From: CALBZH01 sp964538515
GTDB taxonomy: Bacteria > Desulfobacterota > Syntrophobacteria > Syntrophobacterales > Syntrophobacteraceae
Reading direction: 5' to 3'
DNA: 64,000 bases
Assembly: GCA_964538515.1 (NCBI GenBank)
Contig: CAZIEW010000022.1
Location: 1-64,000, forward strand
The translations under genes were made by a program, and so were the position numbers. Every line of letters begins with the position of its first letter. Position 1 is the first letter of the stretch. A model generated the notes under the pieces. It had not been told where the DNA came from and did no database searches. It saw only the letters and a list, made by a program, of their open reading frames with translations. This document shows, one piece after another, positions 8,857 to 17,065 of this stretch.

Positions 8857-9734
8857 GCTCCGGTGCGAAGGTGCTTCTCGGCTGCTTTCGTGAAGGGTCG
8901 AAACGATTGCTGAAGACCCTGCTGGGCAGAGTGCTCTTCGGCTTGGGCTGTCACAAACCGCTTCTCTCCGGTATGGGGGTCGTCGTCGAATTCCACCGCG
9001 TGAACGACGACCGGAAGCCGGACGCCATGAATTGCGGCACGGAGCAGTTCAAGGCCTATTGCCGGTTTTTCAAGATGTATTTTACCGTGGCTCCATTGAG
9101 ATCGATGGTGGACAAGCTGGAAGCAGGTCTTCCCTTGGGCGGTGATCTGGCCATCACGTTCGATGACGGATACCGGGACAACGCCGTGAACGCAGCCCCG
9201 ATTCTGAAGGAAATGGATTTGCACGCGACGTTCTTTGTCGTTTCAGAATTCATCGGATCCACGACAGTCCCTGAATGGGACAGAATGAGCGGCCAGAGTC
9301 ATTCCTGGATGAGCGAAGCTGAGCTGAAGGCGCTTCGGGACACCGGATTCGAGGTGGGGTCCCATTCACACACGCATCCCGACTTCGGCTCGATTCCCGT
9401 GGACCAGGTGCGAGTGGAGCTTTCCCTGTCCCGCTCCAGGCTCGAATCGCTTTTGGGAAAACCGCCCGATCTGTTCGCCTACCCCTTCGGAGACCCCGGC
9501 AACATCACGCCCCAGGCGCTGCGGGAGGTGCGAAGAGCCGGGTATCGTTGCTGTGCCGGCGGATTTGGTGGATTGAACGCGACCGGGTCTGACCCCTTCG
9601 AGCTGAAACGATTCCCCGTTTCGGTCTGGTATTCGTCTCCCTATCATCTAGCGGGCGACGTGCTGGCACACGCCGTGAGAGCACGGATACGATCGTGGCT
9701 CAAAAGGGAGGGGACGCTTGACCGCCGGAGTTAA
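8853..9734 (+). CDS. Polysaccharide deacetylase (NodB/CE4 family)
   Basis: A 293-residue CE4 esterase. The metal/catalytic motif LAITFDDGYRDN (TFDDG, about residues 97-101) and the histidine pair motif SHSHTHPDFG (about 169-178) are intact, followed by LFAYPFGDP and GYRCCAGGFGG. CE4 enzymes remove N-acetyl groups from amino sugars. No strong signal peptide is visible, only a modest hydrophobic N-terminal stretch, so it may act on lipid-linked cytoplasmic intermediates. It overlaps the ATP-grasp gene by 4 bases and the following glycosyltransferase by 17. Deacetylation followed by amide formation by the neighbouring ATP-grasp enzyme would be a logical pair; that is inference. Confidence 0.88.
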   Translation: MSSGAKVLLGCFREGSKRLLKTLLGRVLFGLGCHKPLLSGMGVVVEFHRVNDDRKPDAMNCGTEQFKAYCRFFKMYFTVAPLRSMVDKLEAGLPLGGDLAITFDDGYRDNAVNAAPILKEMDLHATFFVVSEFIGSTTVPEWDRMSGQSHSWMSEAELKALRDTGFEVGSHSHTHPDFGSIPVDQVRVELSLSRSRLESLLGKPPDLFAYPFGDPGNITPQALREVRRAGYRCCAGGFGGLNATGSDPFELKRFPVSVWYSSPYHLAGDVLAHAVRARIRSWLKREGTLDRRS

Positions 9735-10743
9735 GATCCTGTTCCTGGTCAACTGGGCCGAGGGGGGCAGCTGGCCTTTCCATGAGGCCGTTGCCCCCTA
9801 TGTGGCCAAGGCGGATCTCCTCCATGCGAGGACCTTCGCTCACCCTCCGGTTGCCCGTGTCAACCAGTATTCCTTGAAAGGCTCCGAATTCTACCTGCCC
9901 ATCAAGGCGCTTCGATTGCGCAGACACTATGACCTCATCGTCTCGTGGTCGCTGCGAATGGGCATGGTTTACGGCCTTCTAAACCGAATCGCGGGAGCCA
10001 AACGGGGAGGGCTCCATGTCGTCCAGGATTTTCACATCAACCCACTGCGCCATGACCCCGCGTACCGACTCCGACTGCAATGGCTTCGTCTGGCTCGCCC
10101 CGGCATCGGCTTCTATTGGTGCACGTCGTCCGAAGAGGAAGTCCTGTACGCGCGAGCCTTCGACATCCCCCGTGAACGCATTCGTTTCCTGCCGCAGGCC
10201 CCACCCGACCGCTACCTCGCCTACCCCGCCCTCCCGCACCTAGACTATGTCTTTGCGTACGGGAACAGCGACCGGAGCTTCGAAACGCTCATCCGTGCGT
10301 GCGCTGACATGCAAATCAGGGTGCGCATTCTCTCCCAGCGATACACTCCCGGGGCTTCACTTCCGACGAACGTCGAGCTGATTCGGTCCAGAATGCCTGA
10401 AACGGAGATGATGCGGCTTGCGGCCCAGGCGCGTCTCATCGTTATCCCGCTCCACGACTACCGGATTGCGGCGGGACAGCTTTCGATGCTGGAGGCCATG
10501 GCTCTCGGAAAGCCAGTCGTTGTCACCGAGAACGTGGCCACGAAGGAATACGCGATTCATGGAGAGACCGCTCTCTTTTACACGGCCGGCGATACGAATG
10601 GGCTAAGGCACAACATCGAGCGGCTGCTGGAGAGCCCACAGCTCGCCGAGGAGATGGGCGCCAAAGCCAGAACGGCCGTTTCGACGCTTCACAAACGGCG
10701 AGTCGCCATTTTCCGCGACACCGTCCTTGGGATGGTCCCCTAA
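9718..10743 (+). CDS. Glycosyltransferase (GT4-like), TTG start
   Basis: A 341-residue GT-B-type protein beginning ILFLVNWAEGGSWPFHEAV. The C-terminal half is clearer than the N-terminal half: FAYGNSDRSFETLIRAC, LIVIPLHDYRIAAGQLSMLEAMALGKPVVVTE and HGETALFYTAGD form the donor-binding region. TTG at 9718 is chosen because GGGAGGGG lies just upstream and no ATG occurs near the conserved start. The gene overlaps the deacetylase by 17 bases. Its TAA stop shares bases with the TAG stop of the convergent flippase gene, so the two EPS units abut with no room for a terminator. Confidence 0.8.
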   Translation: MTAGVKILFLVNWAEGGSWPFHEAVAPYVAKADLLHARTFAHPPVARVNQYSLKGSEFYLPIKALRLRRHYDLIVSWSLRMGMVYGLLNRIAGAKRGGLHVVQDFHINPLRHDPAYRLRLQWLRLARPGIGFYWCTSSEEEVLYARAFDIPRERIRFLPQAPPDRYLAYPALPHLDYVFAYGNSDRSFETLIRACADMQIRVRILSQRYTPGASLPTNVELIRSRMPETEMMRLAAQARLIVIPLHDYRIAAGQLSMLEAMALGKPVVVTENVATKEYAIHGETALFYTAGDTNGLRHNIERLLESPQLAEEMGAKARTAVSTLHKRRVAIFRDTVLGMVP

Positions 10744-12329
10744 GCGTCTCGCTTCCCTGCCCAAAGAAACGCCAGAGGCTTAGGGATCCGATCCGGGCTG
10801 ATCAAGAGTGCGAGGCTTGCCGCAATTTCAGGGCTCGCTCCGACCCGCACGGCCGCCAGGTACGTGAATCCGAGCACGAGTGCCGAGGCGAGCAGGGCCA
10901 TCCAGGGAGGGGTGTGGGAAAACAGGCTGATCTGCTTGAGACCGTACCCGATCATCACCATGAGGCCGGCTGCGGCAGCCAGGCGGAGGAGGCACCGCCA
11001 CAGGTCCGCGAAATCGTTGAACTGCAGGCGACGGGTCAACAGGACGACGAACAGGGATGACAGAATTCCAAGCGTCACGGCGGAGGACAGGGCAATCCCC
11101 TTCACGCCGATCCAACGGATGAAAAGCACGTTAAAAGCGACATTCAACACCACGGACAGGCAGCCCATGAAGAACAATGTCCTTGTGTCCCGCATGGCCG
11201 AAAAGAACGTCCCGTTCACAAACGTGTACGCATAGAAAAAGAGACCGCTGCTGAAGCAAGCCAATGTTCCCGCTGTCTCCCGAGTGGCTTCCGGCAGAAA
11301 CGCGCCGCGCTGCAGCAGCATGGCGACAATCTGCTCTGAGAACAGGACCGTAAATCCCATGAACGGAAACGTGAGAAAGGCCAGAACGATGACGGAGTGC
11401 TTAAAAAGCCGCCGGAGCGGGCTCCGGTCCACCGCCAGCGACTGCTCGGCCGCGAAGGGGAAAATGGACCTCGAGATGGCCATGATCACGATTTGGACGG
11501 GCAAGTCGTTGATCCGATACGCATAGCGCAGCGTGGAAACGGACCCGGCCGCCAACTGCGTGGCCATGGCCTGGTCCACCAGCAGATTCGAGTTGGCCAT
11601 GAGCTCGCTTCCAACCAGCGGCACCGCAAGTAACAAGAATGTACTGAGCGTCTCCCGGGTTGGCAGCCCTATCGGGAACAGACGCACGCCCTCCCGGACG
11701 AGAAGGAGCAGCATGTAAGCGGTCTTGCACAGGGTTCCCACGAGCGTGCCCCATAGGAGAGCCCCGATGCCCAGCTCCTTGCCGATGACCAGCATCACGA
11801 TGATCAGGAGGTTCACGAAGATGGGGGCGGCGGACAGACCGAAAAAACTCTTCTTGGCTTGGAGCAGGCCGCGGACGATGATCCCGACACCATCGAGCAC
11901 GATGAGCAGGACCAGGAAGCGTTGAAGCGTGACCGCCAGCCCTTTCACCTCCGCGTCAAACCCATAGCCCATGACGGCGATGATGGACGGACTGGCGGCA
12001 AAGGCGGCGACGGCCATGAGGCTAAAAAACAAGGCAAGGGCGTAGAACAAGCGGACAGCGCGGCTCGAAGCCTCTCCCGGTGAGTCGTTGATCGTCCATT
12101 CTGAATAAAGCGGCACCACCGCGGATATGATCGCACCGGAGAGAAACAGAATGAGAACGCCGGGAAACGCGAGTGCGATGTTGAAGGCATCCAGGTCCCG
12201 CGATACCCCGAACCGGTGAGCCATGAGCATTTCTTTGCCGACTGCCAGGAGCTTGTCCACCAGGGTTAGGCCCACAATGATGGCGGTCGCCCTGCTGATC
12301 TGAGAATACGTGGCCCGGTCGGAGCTCAT
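10740..12329 (-). CDS. MurJ/Wzx-like lipid-linked oligosaccharide flippase
   Basis: A 529-residue polytopic membrane protein with about 14 hydrophobic segments and MviN/MurJ features. These are the N-terminal AIIVGLTLVDKLLAVGKEML, DAFNIALAFPGVLILFLSG and the later GAFLPEATRETAGTLACFSSGL. MVF-family flippases move undecaprenyl-linked glycans across the inner membrane. Being the last gene of an EPS unit that also encodes a polymerase and an initiating transferase, it most likely acts as the Wzx flippase for the EPS repeat unit rather than as the housekeeping lipid II flippase. It begins 6 bases after the sugar-phosphate transferase gene. Confidence 0.87.
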   Translation of the reverse strand: MSSDRATYSQISRATAIIVGLTLVDKLLAVGKEMLMAHRFGVSRDLDAFNIALAFPGVLILFLSGAIISAVVPLYSEWTINDSPGEASSRAVRLFYALALFFSLMAVAAFAASPSIIAVMGYGFDAEVKGLAVTLQRFLVLLIVLDGVGIIVRGLLQAKKSFFGLSAAPIFVNLLIIVMLVIGKELGIGALLWGTLVGTLCKTAYMLLLLVREGVRLFPIGLPTRETLSTFLLLAVPLVGSELMANSNLLVDQAMATQLAAGSVSTLRYAYRINDLPVQIVIMAISRSIFPFAAEQSLAVDRSPLRRLFKHSVIVLAFLTFPFMGFTVLFSEQIVAMLLQRGAFLPEATRETAGTLACFSSGLFFYAYTFVNGTFFSAMRDTRTLFFMGCLSVVLNVAFNVLFIRWIGVKGIALSSAVTLGILSSLFVVLLTRRLQFNDFADLWRCLLRLAAAAGLMVMIGYGLKQISLFSHTPPWMALLASALVLGFTYLAAVRVGASPEIAASLALLISPDRIPKPLAFLWAGKRDA

Positions 12330-12335
12330 CTCAGG

Positions 12336-13781
12336 TCACATCCCGTAGCCGGCGAGGACGGCGCGCAGTGTCTTCAGGATGATCTTGAAGTCCAGCCAGA
12401 GGGACCAATTGTCGATGTATTCGAGGTCCATTTCCAGCCATTTTTGGAATGGAATTCGGTTCCGATTCGGCTGCAGCTGCCAGAGGCACGTGAGCCCGGG
12501 CTTCATCGACAAGCGCCTCCTCTCCCAGAGCTGGTAACGGCTGACCTCCTCGGCAATCGGCGGACGCGGCCCGACCAGGCTCATCTCCCCCTTCAAAACG
12601 TTGAACAGCTGCGGCAGCTCGTCCAACCCGGTCCTCCGCAGAAACCTTCCCACGTGAGGGATGACGCGAGGGTCGTCTTGCACCTTGAAAACCGGTCCAT
12701 CGGCCAGGTTGAGCCCTGCGACCTGATCGTGCAGCCTCTCCGCGCCTGGGACCATGGTTCTAAATTTGTAAAGGAGAAACGTGCGGCCGTACAGACCCAA
12801 CCGTTCCTGCACGAAAAGAATCGGTCCCCGAGGCGACGCGACCTTGATGGCAACGGCAATGACAACCATCAGCGGGAACGAGACAAGCAGGCCAGCCGCT
12901 CCGAAGAGATAGTCCAGGAGGGTTTTCACGAAGAGCACGCCGTGGCTCTTTGCGCGTGCGGCAAAGACGAGCGTTGGAAACTCCAGCAGCTCTTCAAAGT
13001 ACATCGTATAGAATTTCGGACGATGGGCGAGAAACTGTCTGAAATGCCAGTGGGGAAGAATCCGAATCTTGATCCCCGCCGATTCGGCCATCACGAGATA
13101 CGTCTCGACGTCCGGGATCTTGTCCGTTGGGATCGAGAAGACAATTTCGTCGACCACCTGTCGCGTCAGAATGCTCTCGAGCTCATCCACGGTGCCAATG
13201 ACGGACACTCCATCCGTGACCGTTGTGCCGACAAGAGCGGGATTGAGGGTCAGACAGCCGAGGACTTTGTAATTCTTCTCCGGACTTATTTGAAGTCGCT
13301 CGATGTAATCCTTTGCCGCCAGCTTGGTCCCGATCATGAGGACGAAGGACGTGAAGTACGGCTTCTTGCGCCGAGCCTCTCTGAATCGGAAGACCAGCCA
13401 GCCGCTCAGGGCCAGAAAGCCCAAGTCCACGAGAAAGAAGATGCCGAGCAGGAGTCGGCTGAAGTCCCGAATCTTCAAGACGAAGAGCATGAAGACCAGG
13501 ATGCCGACGCTGATCATGACGCATTTTGCCAGCTCAACGAAGTAGGGCCGGTAGCGCCGCCATCGACGACTCTCATGGAGTCGAAAGTACGAAAAGGTCA
13601 GATACCAGATGATGAGAATCAAAAGGAAAACAAAGTAGTAATTGGGCGTTTGGATCAAGCCGCCCAATGGGGGAGGCAGAGCGTATTCCTTGATGAAATA
13701 GGTCAGAATGAATGCAATTCCCGTGAGTCCTACATCCAACGCCTTCAAGAACTGAGGAACCAGCTCGCCTTTTCTGATCAT
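12336..13781 (-). CDS. Polyprenyl-phosphate sugar phosphotransferase (WbaP/WcaJ type)
   Basis: A 481-residue polyisoprenyl-phosphate hexose-1-phosphate transferase. Four to five N-terminal membrane helices (to about residue 130) are followed by a CoA-binding-3-like Rossmann region, then a further hydrophobic helix near 290-315. The catalytic domain shows FVQERLGLYGRTFLLYKFRTM, RRTGLDELPQLFNVLKGEMS and VGPRPP, ending MKPGLTCLWQLQ. The enzyme transfers a sugar-1-phosphate from a nucleotide sugar to undecaprenyl phosphate, the committed first step of repeat-unit synthesis at the inner membrane. It lies between the glycosyltransferases and the flippase gene. Confidence 0.93.
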   Translation of the reverse strand: MIRKGELVPQFLKALDVGLTGIAFILTYFIKEYALPPPLGGLIQTPNYYFVFLLILIIWYLTFSYFRLHESRRWRRYRPYFVELAKCVMISVGILVFMLFVLKIRDFSRLLLGIFFLVDLGFLALSGWLVFRFREARRKKPYFTSFVLMIGTKLAAKDYIERLQISPEKNYKVLGCLTLNPALVGTTVTDGVSVIGTVDELESILTRQVVDEIVFSIPTDKIPDVETYLVMAESAGIKIRILPHWHFRQFLAHRPKFYTMYFEELLEFPTLVFAARAKSHGVLFVKTLLDYLFGAAGLLVSFPLMVVIAVAIKVASPRGPILFVQERLGLYGRTFLLYKFRTMVPGAERLHDQVAGLNLADGPVFKVQDDPRVIPHVGRFLRRTGLDELPQLFNVLKGEMSLVGPRPPIAEEVSRYQLWERRRLSMKPGLTCLWQLQPNRNRIPFQKWLEMDLEYIDNWSLWLDFKIILKTLRAVLAGYGM

Positions 13782-13839
13782 CGAGCAGCACCTGGAAACC
13801 GGTCAAAAGAGTCCATCGTCACGCTCCCCGCCGTCCCGC

Positions 13840-14973
13840 TTATGGATCGAGGCAACTGATGTATAGCCTCTCAAGTTGGTCGACCACTCCCTCCCAACCG
13901 AATCGCGCTTCAGCGTATTTGCGGAGGTCCCCGGCGCAGACCTCCAGTCGGCCAGGGTCCATCGTGTCAAGCTCGTCCAGACACCTCGAAAGCGAGTCCA
14001 GGCTGCCCACCGGGAAAGCGAAGTGCATCGTTCCCTCCAAGACTTCGCCGTGCGGGGGGATCTCGCTGGCCACGCAGATGAGCCCGTGGGCAAGCGCCTC
14101 GAGCAGCGTGAGCGGCATGCCTTCCAGCTCCGACGCACTCACAAAGGCCCTGGCGTTGGAATAGAGCTCCCCGAGCACATCGCCGTATTGGTAGCCAACG
14201 AACAGAATCGACGGGTTGCCGCGTGCGATGGCTTTCAGGCGGACGACATAATCCCCACTGCCCGCCGCATCGCCGACAATGACCAGCGCACTCCTGCGCG
14301 GTTTGGCCAGGTAGGCCGAGATGATGTCCTCAACACGTTTCTCGGGGACCAATCGTCCAACGGACAAGAAGTAACCTCTCGGCCTCAGCCCGTACGTCTT
14401 GACCTTGTCCAGTGGCCGCGGCAAGGCAGCCGACACGCCATTCGGGATGTAATGCGCTTCCACCCCGTACTGGCTCCGGTAATAATCCTGCAGCTCCCTG
14501 GAGACGACCACCTGATAGTGCGACAGCCTCGCGGAAAGCCTCTCACCCACCTTGATGAGCGCAGACGCCCATGCGGGCCATTTTCTCCGCTTCCAATCGA
14601 GCCCTGCGCAGGTAAAAAACACCTTCGTCTTGGGTCTGAGCAGCCGAATCAGGGGAAGAAGCACGCAGGGTCCCTGCGTATAGACATGAACGATTTCGGG
14701 TCCGACCCGAAGGATGTCCAAAACAGAGAGCAAGCTGTGAGCGATCGCTTCCGTGTATTTCGTGTTGAGGGTCCACAGCCTCCTGATCCGGACGCCCTTG
14801 TAGCTGCGAACGGTCTTGCTGACATAGTGGGACCTCGCATAGACGGTGATCTGGAAGCCCCGCGCCGCGAGGCGTGTATAGGTTTCCTCGCACTGACGCT
14901 CCACACCGCCCCAGGATGCTGGGATCCCTCGAAAACCGGTCACAGCAATGCGAAAGGTAGAGGGTCCTATCAA
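13840..14973 (-). CDS. GT4-family glycosyltransferase, TTG start
   Basis: A 377-residue GT-B enzyme. The N-terminus ITVTGFRG-like IAVTGFRGIPASWGGVERQ carries the glycine-rich acceptor loop of the DUF1972/rhamnosyltransferase-like GT4 subgroup. The C-terminal donor domain reads YFLSVGRLVPEKRVEDII, FVGYQYGDVLGELYSNARAFV and ELEGMPLTLLEALAHGLICV. The start is TTG 14973, preceded by GGAGGGGAGG, and its first bases form TTGA with the upstream stop, giving tight coupling. The sugar specificity cannot be read from sequence. It is the second of two consecutive glycosyltransferases in this unit. Confidence 0.87.
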   Translation of the reverse strand: MIGPSTFRIAVTGFRGIPASWGGVERQCEETYTRLAARGFQITVYARSHYVSKTVRSYKGVRIRRLWTLNTKYTEAIAHSLLSVLDILRVGPEIVHVYTQGPCVLLPLIRLLRPKTKVFFTCAGLDWKRRKWPAWASALIKVGERLSARLSHYQVVVSRELQDYYRSQYGVEAHYIPNGVSAALPRPLDKVKTYGLRPRGYFLSVGRLVPEKRVEDIISAYLAKPRRSALVIVGDAAGSGDYVVRLKAIARGNPSILFVGYQYGDVLGELYSNARAFVSASELEGMPLTLLEALAHGLICVASEIPPHGEVLEGTMHFAFPVGSLDSLSRCLDELDTMDPGRLEVCAGDLRKYAEARFGWEGVVDQLERLYISCLDP

Positions 14974-16151
14974 ACCGAGCCCCCTCCCCTCCAGAGCTGC
15001 TCCAGCTCCCTGACGGTTTCTCGGATGTCGTAGCGCGCCGACGCAATGGCATGCGCATTCCTGCCGAGGGCTTGTGCCTTTTCCGGGTCCTCGAGCAATG
15101 TCTCGATCGCCTCGGCGAGCGCGCCGGCATCCGCCGGCGGCACCAACAAACCGGACTTTCCATGGTCGATCACGCTTTGGTTTCCGGGAATGTCCGTGGC
15201 CACCACCGGCTTGCCGCTTGCCATGGCCTCGAGCAACGCGAGGGATGTCCCTTCACTCACGGAGGGCAGGACGAAGAGCTCAGCCACAGTCAGGACACTC
15301 GCGATGTCTTCCCGATTGCCCGCAAAGATCACGCGGCTTGTCAGCGAGAGTCGGCTTGTCAGCGCCTGCAGCGACTCCCTGAGCTCGCCATCGCCCACCA
15401 GCAGGAGCTTGACGTTGTTGTGCTTCCGCACGAGTATCGCCAGAGCGCTCAGCAGAAACGCCTGTCCCTTGGGGACCGCGAGTCGCCCCACCGTGATGAT
15501 CAATCGATCGTCCGAGCTAAGACCTAGGGCGGCTCTTAGAGCTTCTGGGTCCCGTTCGACCTCGAACGCCCCGACATCGATCCCATTCACAACAACGTGG
15601 ATCTTCGTAGGGTCAAGCAGAAACAGGTCTCTCAACTTCTGACCCACGTCAGCCGAAACCGCAACCACCACATCGACCCACTGCCGATAGAGCAGCCGTG
15701 TGACAACGATCCTCAATCGGTTTCTCCACTCGCCAGGGCGTCTGCCGGGGAGTAGCGCAGGGTAGTGCACCGTGGTGATCACGCGTCGCACACCGCAGGT
15801 CGCACCGGCAACGATGCCGATGAATTCGGCGTCGGAAAGGTGGCATTGTATCGCCGTGACATTGCGTTCCCTGCATATCCGGCGAACATCGCGAATCCCC
15901 CCCAGGACATAGGCAAGAAACCGCAGCGGCCGGTAAATGCTGGGCCTCGTCCTTCCGAGGCCAATGACCTCAGCTCCTTCTTTCTCGATCCGCTCCCCGA
16001 GTGCAAGGTCCTGCTGCAGGGCGCACACAACGATGCGGCGGGAAGCCTTGGATGTGAATTTGGTCAGAAGAGCCAGGAGCCGCTGAGCGCCGCCGTATTC
16101 CAGCTGATCGATGACATGGAGAATTGTCTCGACTTGCCCCCCCTCGAGCAC
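14970..16151 (-). CDS. GT4-family glycosyltransferase, GTG start
   Basis: A 393-residue retaining GT-B enzyme. The N-terminus ILHVIDQLEYGGAQRLL has the GGxE/Q loop. The middle has TKIHVVVNGIDVGAF, and the C-terminus IITVGRLAVPKGQAFLLSAL and VLPSVSEGTSLALLEAMASGKPVVATD, containing the E-x7-E donor site. No ATG lies near the conserved N-terminus. GTG 16151 fits, with AGGTAAGG/GGCGGG upstream. It overlaps the next glycosyltransferase start by 4 bases and follows the CpsD-like gene by 9 bases. Confidence 0.88.
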   Translation of the reverse strand: MLEGGQVETILHVIDQLEYGGAQRLLALLTKFTSKASRRIVVCALQQDLALGERIEKEGAEVIGLGRTRPSIYRPLRFLAYVLGGIRDVRRICRERNVTAIQCHLSDAEFIGIVAGATCGVRRVITTVHYPALLPGRRPGEWRNRLRIVVTRLLYRQWVDVVVAVSADVGQKLRDLFLLDPTKIHVVVNGIDVGAFEVERDPEALRAALGLSSDDRLIITVGRLAVPKGQAFLLSALAILVRKHNNVKLLLVGDGELRESLQALTSRLSLTSRVIFAGNREDIASVLTVAELFVLPSVSEGTSLALLEAMASGKPVVATDIPGNQSVIDHGKSGLLVPPADAGALAEAIETLLEDPEKAQALGRNAHAIASARYDIRETVRELEQLWRGGGSV

Positions 16152-16160
16152 GATCCCGCC

Positions 16161-16973
16161 TTACCTGAATAATTGATAGACTCTGTTGGGAACGGGATAT
16201 TCACGGTCATTGAGGACGATGCCGCCGATGGCCACGTTGTTTTCCAGAAGCTTCTCACTGACCATCCGAACGACCTCGCGCCTCGAATACGCATAACGCG
16301 ACACGAGTACAACCTCGTCAACCAACCGTGCGAAGCCGATCACGCTCGGATACATGCTGGCCGGCAAACCGTCGTAGATCACGACGTCAAAATACTGATC
16401 GCAATACTGCGCAAACCGTTCCAGGGCATCCCGATCGGCAATGATACCGCCGGCCAATCCGGCCATTTCCTTCGAACCGGCGGGAACAACGCAGAGATTC
16501 CCGTACTCGGTCTTGACGATCAACCCTTCCAGAGGCTGCTTCCCCAAGAGATAAGCGGCAAGACCCGGATGGCGATCTGCCCTGTATAGAGTCGTTGCCT
16601 GCCCGGCTCTCTCCACGCAGGCATCGACGTAAAGGACTTTCATGCCGTATTCAATGGAAAGAAACAGCGCCAGGTGGAAGGAAACGAATGTCGCGCCTTC
16701 GCCATGAGTCGCACCACAGAAGAGCAGGCTCCCCGGTCTTCCCCCATGATGCAAAATGATGTTTCCCCAGATGCCGTCGAAGTATTCCCGTGTTTTCCTA
16801 AGCACGGGCGGATACATGGACCCTTTGTACTCCCGGCCTCCCCACGGAGGCTCGGTCTCTTTGCCTTGATCACCATCCGCGGCGGTCCTTTCTTCGACTT
16901 CCTCCCCGGAGCCGGTTTGCTCCTCAAGGTGCTTTTTCTTCGTTTTCTTAAAGGCTTCTTCAAAGGTACTCAT
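16161..16973 (-). CDS. CpsD/CapB-like P-loop protein with degenerate Walker A
   Basis: A 270-residue protein of the bacterial tyrosine kinase (BY-kinase)/MinD-like fold found in EPS operons. After a charged, low-complexity N-terminus (residues 1-50) come LLFCGATHGEGATFVS (P-loop region, residues 87-95), VLYVDACVE (Walker A') and FDVVIYDGLPA (Walker B). The P-loop reads GEGAT where active BY-kinases have GEGKS/T, so the ATP-binding lysine is missing. The C-terminus (YQLFR) also lacks the usual tyrosine cluster. It is probably a non-catalytic regulator or partner of the Wzz-like protein. ATG 16973 (MSTFEEAF) is chosen with GAGG upstream; an in-frame ATG at 17033 is possible. Confidence 0.8.
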   Translation of the reverse strand: MSTFEEAFKKTKKKHLEEQTGSGEEVEERTAADGDQGKETEPPWGGREYKGSMYPPVLRKTREYFDGIWGNIILHHGGRPGSLLFCGATHGEGATFVSFHLALFLSIEYGMKVLYVDACVERAGQATTLYRADRHPGLAAYLLGKQPLEGLIVKTEYGNLCVVPAGSKEMAGLAGGIIADRDALERFAQYCDQYFDVVIYDGLPASMYPSVIGFARLVDEVVLVSRYAYSRREVVRMVSEKLLENNVAIGGIVLNDREYPVPNRVYQLFR

Positions 16974-17065
16974 CTGCGCCTCGCTTCCTGATTTTCGACA
17001 ACACACGGCGTGGTCACGTCTAGGTTCTGCCATGACCTGTCAGTGCAAGCGGAGATCCCTCCCGC

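Noticed and set aside
12444..13859. 471-codon plus-strand frame opposite the sugar-phosphate transferase gene
   Set aside because: The minus strand encodes a clear polyprenyl-phosphate transferase; the plus frame is low-complexity charged sequence typical of antisense GC-rich DNA.
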